64,000 nt of DNA from Caprella mutica (GCA_947561585.1 CANNZV010001040.1:62001-126000), one strand, 5' to 3'. Positions 7,830-19,797 are shown, counted from the stretch's first letter. The notes: generated by a model from the sequence alone, not told the origin. Translations and numbers: made by a program.

Positions 7830-10578
7830 TCCCAGGTAGCAATGATTCTCGGGCAAATGTTGTCCCAATATTGTCAATGTTGTCCCAATATTGCCAATGT
7901 TGTCCCAATATTGCCAATGTTGTCCCAATATTGCCAATGTTGTCCCAATATTGCCAATGTTGTCCCAATATTGCCAATGTTGTCCCAATATTGCCAATGT
8001 TGTCCCAATATTGCCAATGTTGTCCCAATATTGCCAATGTTGTTCCAATATTGCCAATGTTGTCCCAATATTGCCAATGTTGTCCCAATATTGCCAATGT
8101 TGTCCCAATATCGTCAATGTTGTCCCAATATTGCCAATGTTGTCTCAATATTGCCAATGTTGTCTCAATATTGCCAATGTTGTCCCAATATTGCCAATGT
8201 TGTCCCAATATTGCCAATGTTGTCTCAATATTGCCAATGTTGTCCCAATATTGCCAATGTTGTCTCAAAATTGCCAATGTTGTCTCAAAATTGCCAATGT
8301 TGTCTCAATATTGCCAATGTTGTCCCAATATTGCCAATGTTGTCTCAATATTGCCAATGTTGTCTCAATATTGCCAATGTTGTCTCAATATTCCCAATGT
8401 TGTCTCAATATTGCCAATGTTGTCCCAATATTGCCATTGTTGTCCCAATATTGCCAATGTTGTCTCAATATTGCCAATGTTGTCTCAATCTTTCCAATGT
8501 TGTCTCAATATTGCCAATGTTGTCCCAATATTGCCAATGTTGTTCCAATATTGCCAATGTTGTCTCAATATTGCCAATGTTGTCCCAATATTGCCAATGT
8601 TGTCCCAAAATTGCCAATGTTGTCTCAATTTTGCCAATGTTGTCTCAATATTGCCAATGTTGTCCCAATATTGCCAATGTTGTCCCAAAATTGCCAATGT
8701 TGTCTCAATTTTGCCAATGTTGACTCAATATTGCCAATGTTGTCCCAATATTGCCAATGTTGTCTCAATATTGCCAATGTTGACCCAATATTGCCAATGT
8801 TGTCTCAATATTGCCAATGTTGTCCCAATATTGCCAATGTTGTCCCAAAATTGCCAATGTTGTCTCAATATTGCCAATGTTGTCTCAATATTGCCAATGT
8901 TGTCTCAATATTGCCAATGTTGTCCCAATATTGCCAATGTTGTCCCAATATTGCCAATGTTGTCCCAATATTGCCAATGTTGTCCCAATATTGCCAATGT
9001 TGTCCCAATATTGCCAATGTTGTCCCAATATTGCCAATGTTGTCCCAATATTGCCAATGTTGTCCCAATATTGCCAATGTTGTCCCAATATTGTCAATGT
9101 TGTCCCAATATTGCCAATGTTGTCTCAATATTGCCAATGTTGTCTCAATATAGCCAATGTTGTCCCAATATTGCCAATGATGTCTCAATATTGCCAATGT
9201 TGTCCCAATATTGCCAATGTTGTCCCAAAATTGCCAATGTTGTCTCAATATTGCCAATGTTGTCCCAATATTGCCAATGTTGTCTCAATATTGCCAATGT
9301 TGTCTCAATATTGCCAATGTTGTCCCAATATTGCCATTGTTGTCCCAATATTGCCAATGTTGTCTCAATATTGCCAATGTTGTCTCAATCTTGCCAATGT
9401 TGTCTCAATATTGCCAATGTTGTCCCAATATTGCCAATGTTGTCCCAATATTGCCAATGTTGTCTCAATATTGCCAATGTTGTCCCAAAATTGCCAATGT
9501 TGTCTCAATTTTGCCAATGTTGTCCCAATATTGCCAATGTTGTCCCAAAATTGCCAATGTTGTCTCAATATTGCCAATGTTGTCCCAATATTGCCAATGT
9601 TGTCCCAAAATTGCCAATGTTGTCCCAATTTTGCCAATGTTGTCTCAATATTGCCAATGTTGTCACAATATTGCCAATGTTGTCTCAATTTTGCCAATGT
9701 TGACCCAATATTGCCAATGTTGTCTCAATATTGTCAATGTTGTCCCAATATTGCCAATGTTGTCCCAAAATTGCCAATGTTGTCTCAATATTGCCAATGT
9801 TGTCTCAATATTGCCAATGTTTTCTCAATATTGCCAATGTTGTCCCAATATTGCTAATGTTGTCCCAATATTGCCAATGTTGTCTCAATATTGCCAATGT
9901 TGTCTCAATGTTGGCAAGGTTGTCCCCAAAATTGCCAATGTTGTCTCAATTTTGCCAATGTTGTCTCAATATTGCCAATGTTGTCTCAATTTTGCCAATG
10001 TTGTCCCAATATTGCCAATGTTGTCTCAATATTGCCAATGTTGTCCCAATATTGCTAATGTTGTCTCAATATTGCCAATGTTGTCCCAATATTGCCAATG
10101 TTGTCCCAATATTGCCAATGTTGTCTCAATATTGCCAATGTTGTCTCAATATTGCCAATGTTGTCCCAATATTGCCAATGTTGTCCCAATATTGCCAATG
10201 TTGTCTCAATATTGCCAATGTTGTCCCAATATTGCCAATGTTGTCTCAATATTGCCAATGTTGTCTCAATATTGCCAATGTTGTCCCAATATTGGCAATG
10301 TTGTCCCAATATTGGCAATGTTGTCCCAATATTGCCAATGTTGTCTCAATATTGCCAATGTTGTCTCAATATTGCCAACGTTGTCCCAATATTGGCAATG
10401 TTGTCCCAATATTGCCAATATTGTCCCAATATTGCCAATGTTGTCCCAATATTGCCAATGTTGTCTCAATGTTGCCAAGGTTGTCTCAATATTGCCAAGG
10501 TTGTCCCAAAGTTGCCAATGTTGTCCCAATATTGCCAATGTTGTCCCAATATTGGCCCAAGAAAATTGCTACCTGGGA
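7830..10578. mobile_element. Terminal-inverted-repeat element filled with a minisatellite
   Basis: The left end at 7830-7856 starts tcccaggtagcaat and continues attctcgggcaa. The right end at 10552-10578, read inverted, starts with the same 14 bases and continues tttcttgggccaa. About 22 of 27 positions match when a one-base offset is allowed. Everything between is the 20-bp array plus a few bases. No transposase is present and no clear target duplication is seen. It resembles MITEs whose interior is a tandem repeat. Confidence 0.65.
7857..10551. repeat. 20-bp minisatellite, about 135 units
   Basis: The unit is tgttgtcccaatattgccaa, with common substitutions tctc for tccc, aaaatt for aatatt and aatttt. 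One base is inserted near 9926, shifting register. The unit contains the 8-bp palindrome caatattg. Near the right end units become less regular (ttggcaa, ttgccaagg). All three forward frames stay open for hundreds of codons because the stop-free unit cycles through the frames. The resulting Cys-rich 20-residue periodic peptides are artefacts. Confidence 0.95.
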
Positions 10579-11341
10579 TATGTTCCAATGATGTGATGCT
10601 AATAATTTCTAAAAGTGAGTGTTGACCTACGTTACATATTTTTCATTATAATTTTTAGTTGAAACAGCATATTCTAATAAGTATACATATTTTAATAAGT
10701 ATAAACAGATACTGGAAAAAAGAGCCATATATGAAATTTTCCATCAAATATGTTATATAAAAAAATCAGTATTCTCTCTGAAAATGTAGTGATGTCAGCC
10801 TAAATATTTCATATCACTAATTAATAAAAATGTATCTATAATATCATGTTAAAATATCATTTGAAATTTAGTCGAAACCTCCAAGCTTTCAGCCATTTTT
10901 CAACATTCTAATTGGCTAATGACTGTATTTTTGAATGAGATAATGATCTATTAAAAACTATAAGAATATGTTTTTATATTAAAGCTATTTTTCTGATAGC
11001 TGTAAGCAGTCGCTAATTGAGGAGTTAACCTTTCATATGAAATATGTTATATAAAAAAATATGAAAAATTAAATGGTCACTAAAGCTTATTAGTTGTGAT
11101 TTAAATTTACTTATAATTAATATATCTATATAATAATAATATTTTTTTGAGTAATTTGAGATAAATCTGGATAGGGTCATCTTGATATAAATATACTTGA
11201 TATATAAATATATATATTTCTACAACCGAGTTTATTATTCTTGATAATGTCAGACTATAAAGTAGACAGAGGATAAATTAAATGGTAAATAATTTAGTAT
11301 GCAAAAACTAACGAAGTAGGTACAAGCTAAAGAATAAAATA
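10579..11341. other. AT-rich, short direct repeat only
   Basis: No gene seen. A direct repeat of about 20 bp (aaatatgttatataaaaaaa) occurs near 10748 and 11041. Confidence 0.5.
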
Positions 11342-12560
11342 AGTCATGGCACAATTATTGGCACCATTGAATGTACTTATATTGTTTACTCATTTTCTGT
11401 GATATCTGATGTGTTGTGCAATGAAACTCACCAGGCGATACCAGATATCCAGCAATTAAAGAAATTAAACAAAGGAAAAGGTGACACATTAAATATCGTC
11501 TGTCATTGAGTGATACGATGGCGACGACAAAAGAACAAAGTGTTGACATTATAATTAGAGTAATTGATGCTCATATGAACGGTGAGGGGTGTGGCACAAT
11601 CTCTAAAGAGTTTTATATCCTTAATCTGCTGTGAGAGAAATAGTTAAGTATTATTCAGCTGAGGGGCATGTCTTCAACAGAGATGGACGTGGTAATTTAA
11701 TGATTTTGTCAGACAGGAGTGAGTGGAAGGTAGTGAGATTTTCCAAAAATTATTCCTCGTACTACCACTGAAGGCATCCGAGATACAATTGGCTTTGAGA
11801 ATATTGTATCGCGAAGAAGAGTTGGTAGAGTATTGCGAAGAGTTGGTCTCGAAGAATTTCATCGAAGGAAGATTCCTTTACCGAAACCTGTGCATTTGAA
11901 AACCAAGCTGTCGATCGCAAAACTTCATTAGACAGAGATAGTGAATTCTGGAAGCTTGTGAAGTGGACTTATGAGACTAAAATTGAGCTGTTCGGTCACA
12001 ACAACGTCTTATATGTGTAAAGGAAGCCTAGTGAAGCACATATCTTCAAGAATACCATTCCGACTGTGAAATATGGAAGTGGATGTATACCGTTTTAGGA
12101 ATCTTTTGCAGCATTAGGGACTGGAGGGCTTGTTTAGGTAGAAGAAAGAGAACAGTATGTCGATATTTCGAGCCTAAATCTTAGAGAGTCTGAAAACGAA
12201 CCAAGGCTGGCACTTCGTTGGAGCTTCGTACAGGACAATGAACCTAAGCTTAGATAAAATTGGCACAAAATTTGTTGCAGAGTACTAAAATGAACACTTT
12301 GGAGTGGCCATCAGAAAGCCCGGCTTTGAATCTGATCGAGAATCTTTGGAGGTTTTTGAAGCTAAACGATATGAAGAGAGAACTCAAAAATCTTACTCAA
12401 TTGGAACAGTTCTGCCGTGAGAAATGGAACACACCTACAGATGAGGATGGTACTAAACTGGTTGAAAGTAATAATAAACGCCTGCAATAAGTATTGTCAC
12501 TCAAGAGGAACACAGAAAATATTAATTATTAGAGTATGTGCCAATAATTCTGCCATGACA
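11342..12560 (+). mobile_element. Tc1-like DNA transposon, degenerate
   Basis: The left end agtcatggcacaattattgg at 11342 is matched inverted by gtgccaataattctgccatg at 12538. The motif closely fits Tc1-like terminal repeats. The inverted repeats enclose a broken transposase reading frame in the expected place (first ATG about 176 bp inside). Total length is about 1.2 kb, at the short end for the family. The expected TA flanks are not clearly preserved, so the copy is old. Confidence 0.85.
11518..12490 (+). pseudogene. Tc1-like transposase pseudogene
   Basis: Starts MATTKEQSVDIIIRVIDAHM, followed by a helix-turn-helix-like stretch ending at a stop near 11631. A middle block contains DETKIELFG-like sequence read as YETKIELFGHNN, then stop codons and NTIPTVKYGSG. 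The last block (12260-12490) reads LEWPSESPALNLIENLWRFL, with the D of the usual SPDLNPIEN replaced by A. There are several stops and frameshifts, and catalytic Asp/Glu positions are damaged. This is a fossil DDE transposase with no function. Confidence 0.88.
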
Positions 12561-13384
12561 ATTTTTGGTTCTCTATTTTTTACCAGTTTAATTAATGTAG
12601 TCATTGTCGCCAATTTCTTAGAGATATTATCAGATGAAAACGGAAATTTCAAATGTTGTACCAATGATTATGAAGAACACATGTAGTATATTTATGAAAA
12701 CTCGTATATCATAAAATTGCAGACTTCACTTTAAAACTAGAAGTACCAATTTAAACTTCTGTTCTAATTTTTATAACTGCATCACATAACTTGATTCAAT
12801 AAGTCATCCACTTTTTCCATATCTGATTCACTTACTTTCTTCCAGTCAAAGTTAGGTAAGAATAAAAAGCCTGAGGAATCTACCAACTCCTAACATTTTT
12901 GATGATAATTTTCCAGCGTGATGGAAAAGACTGAAGTTCAAACGGCGTTTCGAACAAGAATATATCACGTAAGTTTCTAAAGCTCTCGACATAATAGAAT
13001 GTAAATTGACTATTTTTACATTCTAACTTTCCGGAAAGTTCGTAAAGAAGTTAAATAAATAAATTATGAGAAACACTCAAGTTGAATCGAAATGAATGAA
13101 TATTCTTAGATAGGAATCTAGAAGAATTTTTATTGATTACATTTTTGTAACATAGAGACTATGCACTCTGCACTTTATCTACTACTATTGCTGGTTCTTT
13201 TAACTCTTTGATAATAATAACTTCGTTTTTTACTCTATTTATCTAAAATTAAGTTTCATTGTAATGGAGAACTGCTTCAAAAACTTATTTTGATGAAACA
13301 TGTTTAGAAGAAATAATTTATATGAGAATCTGTAGGATACGAACTTGTACTTTAAAACCATCCTACCTTAAAAACCTGTTTTAA
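12561..13384. other. Non-coding, nothing recognised
   Basis: AT-rich sequence without repeats or a credible reading frame. The short frame beginning inside the transposon end is not supported. Confidence 0.5.
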
Positions 13385-13388
13385 TATA

Positions 13389-14347
13389 GAGTGATTCAAA
13401 AAGATCTGCTGATCTGACGCCTTTCATTTACTAATGAAATTAAAACTAATAAAGATCATTGTCTTAATAAAGATAATTGTTTTTTTTAATTATTTAAAGA
13501 AGGTTTGCTTCTTCTGAAAAAAAAAGTATCGAGACTAAATTCTTTGAAGAGAGAACATTTGGGATTTTTTTTCATTTGGCTTTTAAAATAATATCCTCAG
13601 AATGATAGTCACAATTTGCTAGACAATGTGATGATCTTTTTATGGTCTCTCTCTTCTCCTTCACTAGGATTGCAGGCGTAAGTAGGAATTTCATCATTGA
13701 TATTGTCCTTCAGTTTATGTATGTAACGTTCACAGGTAATTTAAGTTATCCTACAATTTTGAAAATCCAAGGTACCTAAATAGAAAAAACTTTGATCCAC
13801 TCAGTGCTAATGAAAGAGTGACTTAATGACTCACTGTTGGCTTCCACTTGGTCAGAAATATAACCTGCACTGTGATTGGTAACGATTGAAAATTTAATTT
13901 GAGAATTTCGTTGTCAATCATTGAGGAGTTAGGATTCGAATAATTGTTAAAACAGAATCATTTTTTTCGGAAAGTATTTTATAAAAGTGTTAAATCTCTC
14001 GTTTTCAACGTGTCCCTGACCTAACACGAAAAGATTTTTCTGTGAGGATATCTTATGATACGAATAAAAACAACATACAGGAAGTGTAAAAATCAATGAG
14101 GAATCTCCTACTTTCGCATACAATTTTGGAGGAGGTAAGAAAAATCTGGAGAATGTGATAGGACAGAGAGTAAAAAGAGTTCGACATTGTCTAGTAAATT
14201 GGGACTATCATTTAGAAGACGACATCATTTTAATAGTCAAATGAATCAAAAGTTCTCTTTCCAATGAATTAAGTCTCAATACTTTAGGTTTATTCATTTA
14301 TATTTTATTTACAAAAGAACGAGGACAAGGGTTTACGAATCACCCTG
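13389..14347. mobile_element. 959-bp long-TIR element flanked by TATA
   Basis: Left end gagtgattcaaaaagat; inverted right end cagggtgattcgtaaac. Similarity continues inward for about 300-350 bp: both arms carry gagact(a/t)aattc, then gatagtc(a/c)caattt and ctagacaatgt, then gtagga with cctcattgat-like sequence. TATA flanks both sides (13385-13388, 14348-14351), consistent with a TA or TATA target duplication. The central part (13.74-14.04 kb) has no open frame. It is a non-autonomous foldback-like element; the superfamily is not certain. Confidence 0.72.
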
Positions 14348-14351
14348 TATA

Positions 14352-15433
14352 CTCTATTGCACGTGTATATCTTCTTCCATGAGAATACAATAGAATTTAC
14401 TGACTAGTTGTTAGAAACAAAGAAGTCAATCAATAGTAAAAATGCAGATTAAAACTTGGAAAAGATAAATAAATGCACTTTCACGGGGCTATGCATCAAT
14501 TCTTTGAGCCACAAATTGTAAATGGAACTCACAGTAAAATGGTGCAAATAGTGATATAAATTCTGCAGGCTATTCAGGCGTAAATTCTCCGCTGCAACAA
14601 CAACTGTGCGGAAGGACGCAATGTTTTCATACATTGGTCAGCAGGAATTTATATTCAGGATGAAAAGGAGAAATGTGAACAGAATTTCATAAGCTGAGTG
14701 ACGCGATTCGACAAACATTTTACGCTCCTTCTTCCTCTTGGAGATTTATTTTACAGGTCTTCCATAAATACATTTCCAGTGAAGATAAACAATGGGTATA
14801 TATTAATATTCTAAGAATGGCACTGTTGTTCTTTCTCTGTTTTTTACGAAGCAGTTCTACCAACACTGTGGGTAGTTTCTACCCCCTGTGACATTACTTG
14901 CAGGTAAAAAGCAGACATTTGAGTGCGTTATTTGCAGACCCAAAGAGACAATTTCAGTGAACTTTGCCTGCTCAATTTCTCCTGCTTTTTCTTCAGCTTA
15001 TCTCCAACACATTTCACGGACTTTAAAAACTTACAATCTTCACAAAAATTAAAGCAAATAACAAAGTAATTTATAAAATAAATAAGAAGTTCAAAAATTT
15101 AATTTCCATTCTCTGGAAACAGGAATTAACAAAACAATAGAAAAAGTATATAAATTAACATAAATTATTATATGTAATGCATGATTTTTTAATGATATTC
15201 CGTTTTACCTGTACTAATTTTATTCAACAACTCTGAGGTTGGAATAACATAAGATTGAATTAGGAATTGCATGACTGAATAATAAAATATTTCCTGGAAT
15301 AACATGTAAATCTTAAAAACCCTTTGCTTCGAAAAATCTCGAATGGATAAATTGCAATTGTTTTCTTTACATTAAAATGATCAATTCTTATATTTCTCTG
15401 CGCGTTATTAATTTAGTCATTGACCGATGATCA
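14352..15433. other. Non-coding, nothing recognised
   Basis: AT-rich. A 61-codon minus-strand frame at 14449-14634 has no recognisable features and is not called. Confidence 0.5.
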
Positions 15434-15439
15434 TTGTTT

Positions 15440-15610
15440 GATGATTGTTCAAAATATTTTTCATGGTTTTGGAGGTTTTTCAGAATGTTTTTGGTGGTTT
15501 TTCGGGGTTTTTGGCGGAGGTTCAAAAAAATTTCTGGTGGTTTTTCAGTGTTTTTGGTGATTGTTCAAAATGTTTTTGGTGGTTTTTCGGTGTTTTTGGT
15601 AGTTTTCACA
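15440..15610. repeat. Degenerate G/T-rich short array
   Basis: Imperfect repeats of tttttggtggtttttcgg-type words with two copies of gattgttcaaaat. The frames through it (Phe/Gly/Val-rich) are repeat artefacts. Confidence 0.6.
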
Positions 15611-15786
15611 TTCACTTCATACATTTTTTGCATTCAGAGTCTCTTTCTATATTATTCTGTTCAGAGTCTCTTCATCCCTTATGTATTTTTTAATCCCAAT
15701 ATATTTGAATTCATATTTTACTTTATTGTGTGCTCATATTTATATCAAATCATCACAAATATTAAGTTTTCATATCTAATACTTTC

Positions 15787-16005
15787 ATGCTAAAATTTTA
15801 TCCAAGTATTTCCATGCTCATATTCTATCCCGATCTTTCTATGCTCATATTCTATCCCACTCTTTCCATGCTCATATTCTATCCCACTCTTTCCATGCTC
15901 ATATTCTATCCCACTCTTTTCATGCTCATATTTTATCCCACTCTTTTTAAGCTCATATTTTCCCCACTCTTTTCACGCTCATATTTTTTCCCATTCTTTT
16001 CTTCT
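15787..16005. repeat. 27-bp minisatellite, about 8 units
   Basis: Unit tttccatgctcatattctat followed by cccactc, with decay toward the right end (tttt for tcta). Confidence 0.85.
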
Positions 16006-16932
16006 GAGATTCACTCAACAGATCCGTAGCTCCTTAACTTCCTCTTGCCTAATTTGTTGGGTCTTTGATGCTAATCTGCGAGTTACCTAATACGTCAGGG
16101 TAATAAATTCTTAAATTTCCCTGAAATATTTCTTCCTTTGCCTCAAAATTTATTGCTGTACTAAATTGGAGAGTAGCGCTTCGGACACACTTTTAAACGT
16201 GGCTATATGAACTATTCTATATTAATCTCATCCATTATATATACTGTATAATTACCAATCATCAGATAGCGCCATTTCTCCCTTTTGCAATATAAAGAAC
16301 TGAATAGTCATGAATGATTTATCATGATTTGAATAATCCAGAAACATTTTATATATTACTTTCCCGAATATTTAATATGGCGACTAATCTCCATCTACTC
16401 ACGTTTCATCAAGCTGGAGATTGGTAGTTTATTCATCACTTAATTTACTAACATTGACCCTTTATTAGGTTCAAGTGACTCAATTATTTAGGTTTGTCGC
16501 ATAGATAGGTTCTTGACGAAGTAACTCCATCAGTGAAGATTGTCTCGGCTTAGAGGAGATATCAATTTATTTTAAAGATAGGGATTAGAGGCAGAGAAGT
16601 TAGAGACTTTCTGTAGTTTCATGGCCCTCTACTTATTAATGCTTTGGGAATTGGGTACGTGAGCATTTCCTTAATTACTTCATGTTAAGAAAGCATATCT
16701 ATATTTAATAGTATTTTTTCTGATATAATAATGTAATTTGCAAAAGTTTAAAATTCCAAATATACATCATATAATTTTTTTCTCTCCTAAATTTTTTTCC
16801 CCAAACTTTATCCATTAGTTCATAAATACTCTCCCAATATTATTTAACAATATTTCCCGATATTATTTGATTATTCCCTCAATATTCTCTTTCAATATTC
16901 TTCTCAGCCCATGGATTTTCTGCTGCGGAAAG
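16006..16932. other. Non-coding, pyrimidine-rich right part
   Basis: No gene. From about 16795 to 16910 there are loose repeats of caatatt / cccgatatt words. Similar ccctcgatattc words precede the matching box at 42995, so this may be part of the same dispersed repeat. Confidence 0.5.
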
Positions 16933-16956
16933 TTACTGCAAATTAGGCTAACAAGA
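16933..16956 (+). repeat. Conserved box upstream of an array, copy 1
   Basis: A 24-bp box beginning ttactgcaaattaggctaac is identical to 42995-43018. Partial similarity continues downstream (gtcgg, aacagct/caatct, gctcgg, ggagattgg). In both places a large but unrelated minisatellite begins about 85-125 bp further on. Confidence 0.8.
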
Positions 16957-17078
16957 CAGTGTCGGGACAATCTAACGCTCGGAAAAGACTCAAAGGATAT
17001 GGAGATTGGGGCTAAAACCTACAAATTTAGCGCTGCAGAGTGATGAATAAATGCAGTGAAATATGCTGATGGTGAGAG

Positions 17079-18618
17079 CGAGTACCTAGTTGAAAGAGAC
17101 GTAGTAGAAGCTATACCTAGTAGAAACAGACGTAGCAGAGGCTAGTACTAGGTAGAAAGAGACCTAGTAGAGGCTAGTACCTAGTTGAAAGAGACGTATT
17201 AGAGGCTAGTACCTAGTTGAAAGAGACGTAGTAGAGGCTAACACCTAGTAGAAATAGACGGAGTAAAAGCTAGTACCTAGTAGAAAGAGACGTAGTAGAA
17301 GCTATTGTACCTAGTAGAAAGAGACGTAGTAGAGGTTAGAGTGCCTAGTAGAAAGAGATGTAGTAGTGGCTAGTACCTAGTAGAAAGAAACATAGTAGAA
17401 GCTATTCTACCTAGTAGAAAGATACGTAGTTGAGGCTATATTACCTAGTAGAAAGAGACGTAGTAGAAGCTATAGTACCTAGTAGAAAGAGACGTAGCTA
17501 GTAGAGGCTATAGTACCTAAGAAAAGGGTCGTAGTAGAGGTTATAGTATCAAGTAGAAAAAGACGTAGTAGAAGCTATAGTACCTAGTAGGAAGAGACGT
17601 AGTAGAAGCTATAGTACCTAGTAGAAAGAGACGTAGTAGAAGCTATAGCGCCTATTAGAAAGTGACTAAGTAGAGGTTATAGTATCTAGTAGAAAGTAAC
17701 ATAGTAGAAGCTATAATAACCTAGTAGAAAGAGACGTAGTAGAAACTATAGTACCTAGTAGAAACAGACGTAGTAGAGGCTAGTACCTAGTAGAAAGAGA
17801 CGTAGTAGAAGCTATAGTACCGATTAGAACGAGACTTAGTAGAAGCTATAGTACCATGGTAGAAAGAGATGTAGTAGAGGCTAGTACCCAGTAGATAGAG
17901 ACGTAGTAGAAGCTATAGTACCTAGTAGAATGAGACATAGTAGAGGCTAACACTTAGTAGAAAAAGACGTAGCTAGTAGAGGCTAGTACCTAGTAGAAAG
18001 AGACGTAGTAGAAGCTATATCACCTATTAGAAAAAGATGTAGTAGAAGCTATAGTACCTATCAGAAAGAGACTTAGTAGTGGCTATAGTACCTCGTAGAA
18101 AGAGACGTAGTAGAAGCTATTGTACCTAGTAGAAAGGGACGTAGCTAGTAAAGGCTATAGTACCTAGTAGAAAGAGACGTAGTAGAGACTAGTACCTAGT
18201 AGGGAGAGACGTAGTAAAAGCTATAGTACCTAGTAGAAAGTAACGTTGTAGAAGCTATAGCACCTAGTAGAATGTGACGTAGTAGACGCTATAGTACCTA
18301 GTAGAAAGTAACGTTGTAGAAGCTATAGTACCTAGTAGAAAGAGACGTAGTAGAAGCTATAGTACCTAGTAGAAAGAGACGTAGTAGAGGCTAGTACCTA
18401 GTGGAAAGAGACGTAGTAGAAGCTATAAAACCTATTAGAAAGAGACTTAGTAGAAGCTATAGTACCTAGTAGAAAGAGACGTAGCTAGTAGAGGCTAGTA
18501 CCTAGTAGAAAGAGACGTAGTAGAAGCTATAGCACCTATTAGAAAGAGACGTAGTAGAAGCTATAGTACCTATTAGAAAGAGACTTAGTAGAAGCTATAG
18601 TACCTAGGTAGAAAAAGA
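17079..18618. repeat. 32-34-bp minisatellite, left part
   Basis: Unit agtagaaagagacgtagtag followed by aagctatagtacct, alternating with a shorter ending aggctagtacct. An occasional gtagctagtag expansion also occurs. Units are more diverged than in the other arrays, implying greater age. It is interrupted at 18619 by a mobile element and continues at 19365. Confidence 0.92.
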
Positions 18619-19364
18619 GGTGACCGGTCCATTCGCCGAAAACTAATTCGCCGAAAACAAATTCGCCGATAACACATTTGGCGCACGACACTTTCGCCGA
18701 AAAATATGATTATTTAAAAAGGTAAGCAAATTTAGCTCATATGTCCAGATGGAATTACATGTAGATGAACTTACATATAACTATTCCTTTTATGAAATAT
18801 TGACAATGTGTAGAAATGTTTCTGAGTACAAAAAGGAAGTTAATATTCTAGGTCTTCGAGATATTCAATCTCGAAAATTGAAGATTTAGAGATATTTAAT
18901 CTATTTATTCTAACATAAACTAATCATTTTTTTGAAAGGAGTTACTGAACAAAATTGATTTCGACTTCCTTTTTCTACTCAAATATATTTCTCCATATTG
19001 TCAATATTTTATAAAAGTAATATTTATAATAAACTGATACAAATAATGCAGCAATAACATTATATGAGTTAATTAAAATAACGTAAATTCCATAAAGTTC
19101 AACCAATAATTATGTAGAATATTGTAAAGTAATTTATAGACTTATATGTAAGATCATCTATATGTAATTTCATCTGGACATATGAGATAAATTGGTTTAC
19201 CTTTTTGAATAATCATATTTTTCGGCGAAAGTGTCGTTCGGTGAATGTGTCGTGCGGCGAATGTGTTTTCGGCGAATGTGTTTTCGGCGTATTTGTTTTC
19301 GGCGAATGTGTTTTCGGCGTATTTGTTTTCGACGAATGTGTTTTCGGCGAATTGACCTAGAACC
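18619..19364. mobile_element. 746-bp inverted-repeat element inserted in the minisatellite, with 8-bp target duplication
   Basis: The left end is GGTGACCGGTCCATTCGCCG; the right end read inverted is GGTTCTAGGTCAATTCGCCG. Both arms consist of iterated words (ttcgccgaaaac; inverted ttttcggcgaatgtg), then share a unique stretch (cgaaaaatatgattattcaa / ttaaaa, catatgtccagatg-aattacat). The array word gaaaaaga occurs directly at both borders (18611-18618 and 19365-19372). Removing the element and one copy restores a normal array unit. An 8-bp duplication (9 if one mismatch is allowed) suits a hAT or Mutator-like element. No coding capacity. Confidence 0.85.
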
Positions 19365-19797
19365 GAAAAAGACGTAGCAAGTAGAGGCTAGTACCTAGTA
19401 GAAAGAGACGTAGTAGAGGCTAGTACCTAGTAGAAAGAGACGTAGTAGAAGCTATAGTACCTATTAGAAAGAGACTTAGTAGAAGCTATAGTACCTAGGT
19501 AGAAAGGGACGTAGCTAGTAGAGGCTAGTACCTAGTAGAAAAACACGGAGTAGAGGCTAGTACCTAGTAGAAAGAGACGTAGTAGAGGCTAGTACCTGGT
19601 AGAAAGAGACGTAGTAGAGGCTAGTATCTAGTAGAAAGGGACGGAGTAGAGGCTAGTACCTAGTAGAAAGAGACGTAGCTAGTAGAGGCTAGTACCTAGT
19701 AGAGGCTAGTACCTAGTAGAAAGAGACGGAGTAGAGGCTATTACCTAGTAGAAAGAGACGCAGTAGAGGCTAGTAGCTAGTAAAATGAGACGTAGTA
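19365..19797. repeat. 32-34-bp minisatellite, right part
   Basis: Continuation of the array at 17079-18618 after the insertion, mostly of the shorter unit type (gaggctagtacctagtagaa). Confidence 0.9.

Noticed and set aside
7826..10596. Long Cys-rich open frames (up to 625 codons) as a repeat protein gene
   Set aside because: They are open in all three forward frames only because the 20-bp unit has no stops. There is no signal peptide or splice context, and the array is bounded by transposon-like ends.
15434..16029. Phe-rich and MLIFYP-repeat small proteins
   Set aside because: They coincide with degenerate T-rich and 27-bp repeats and lack other support.
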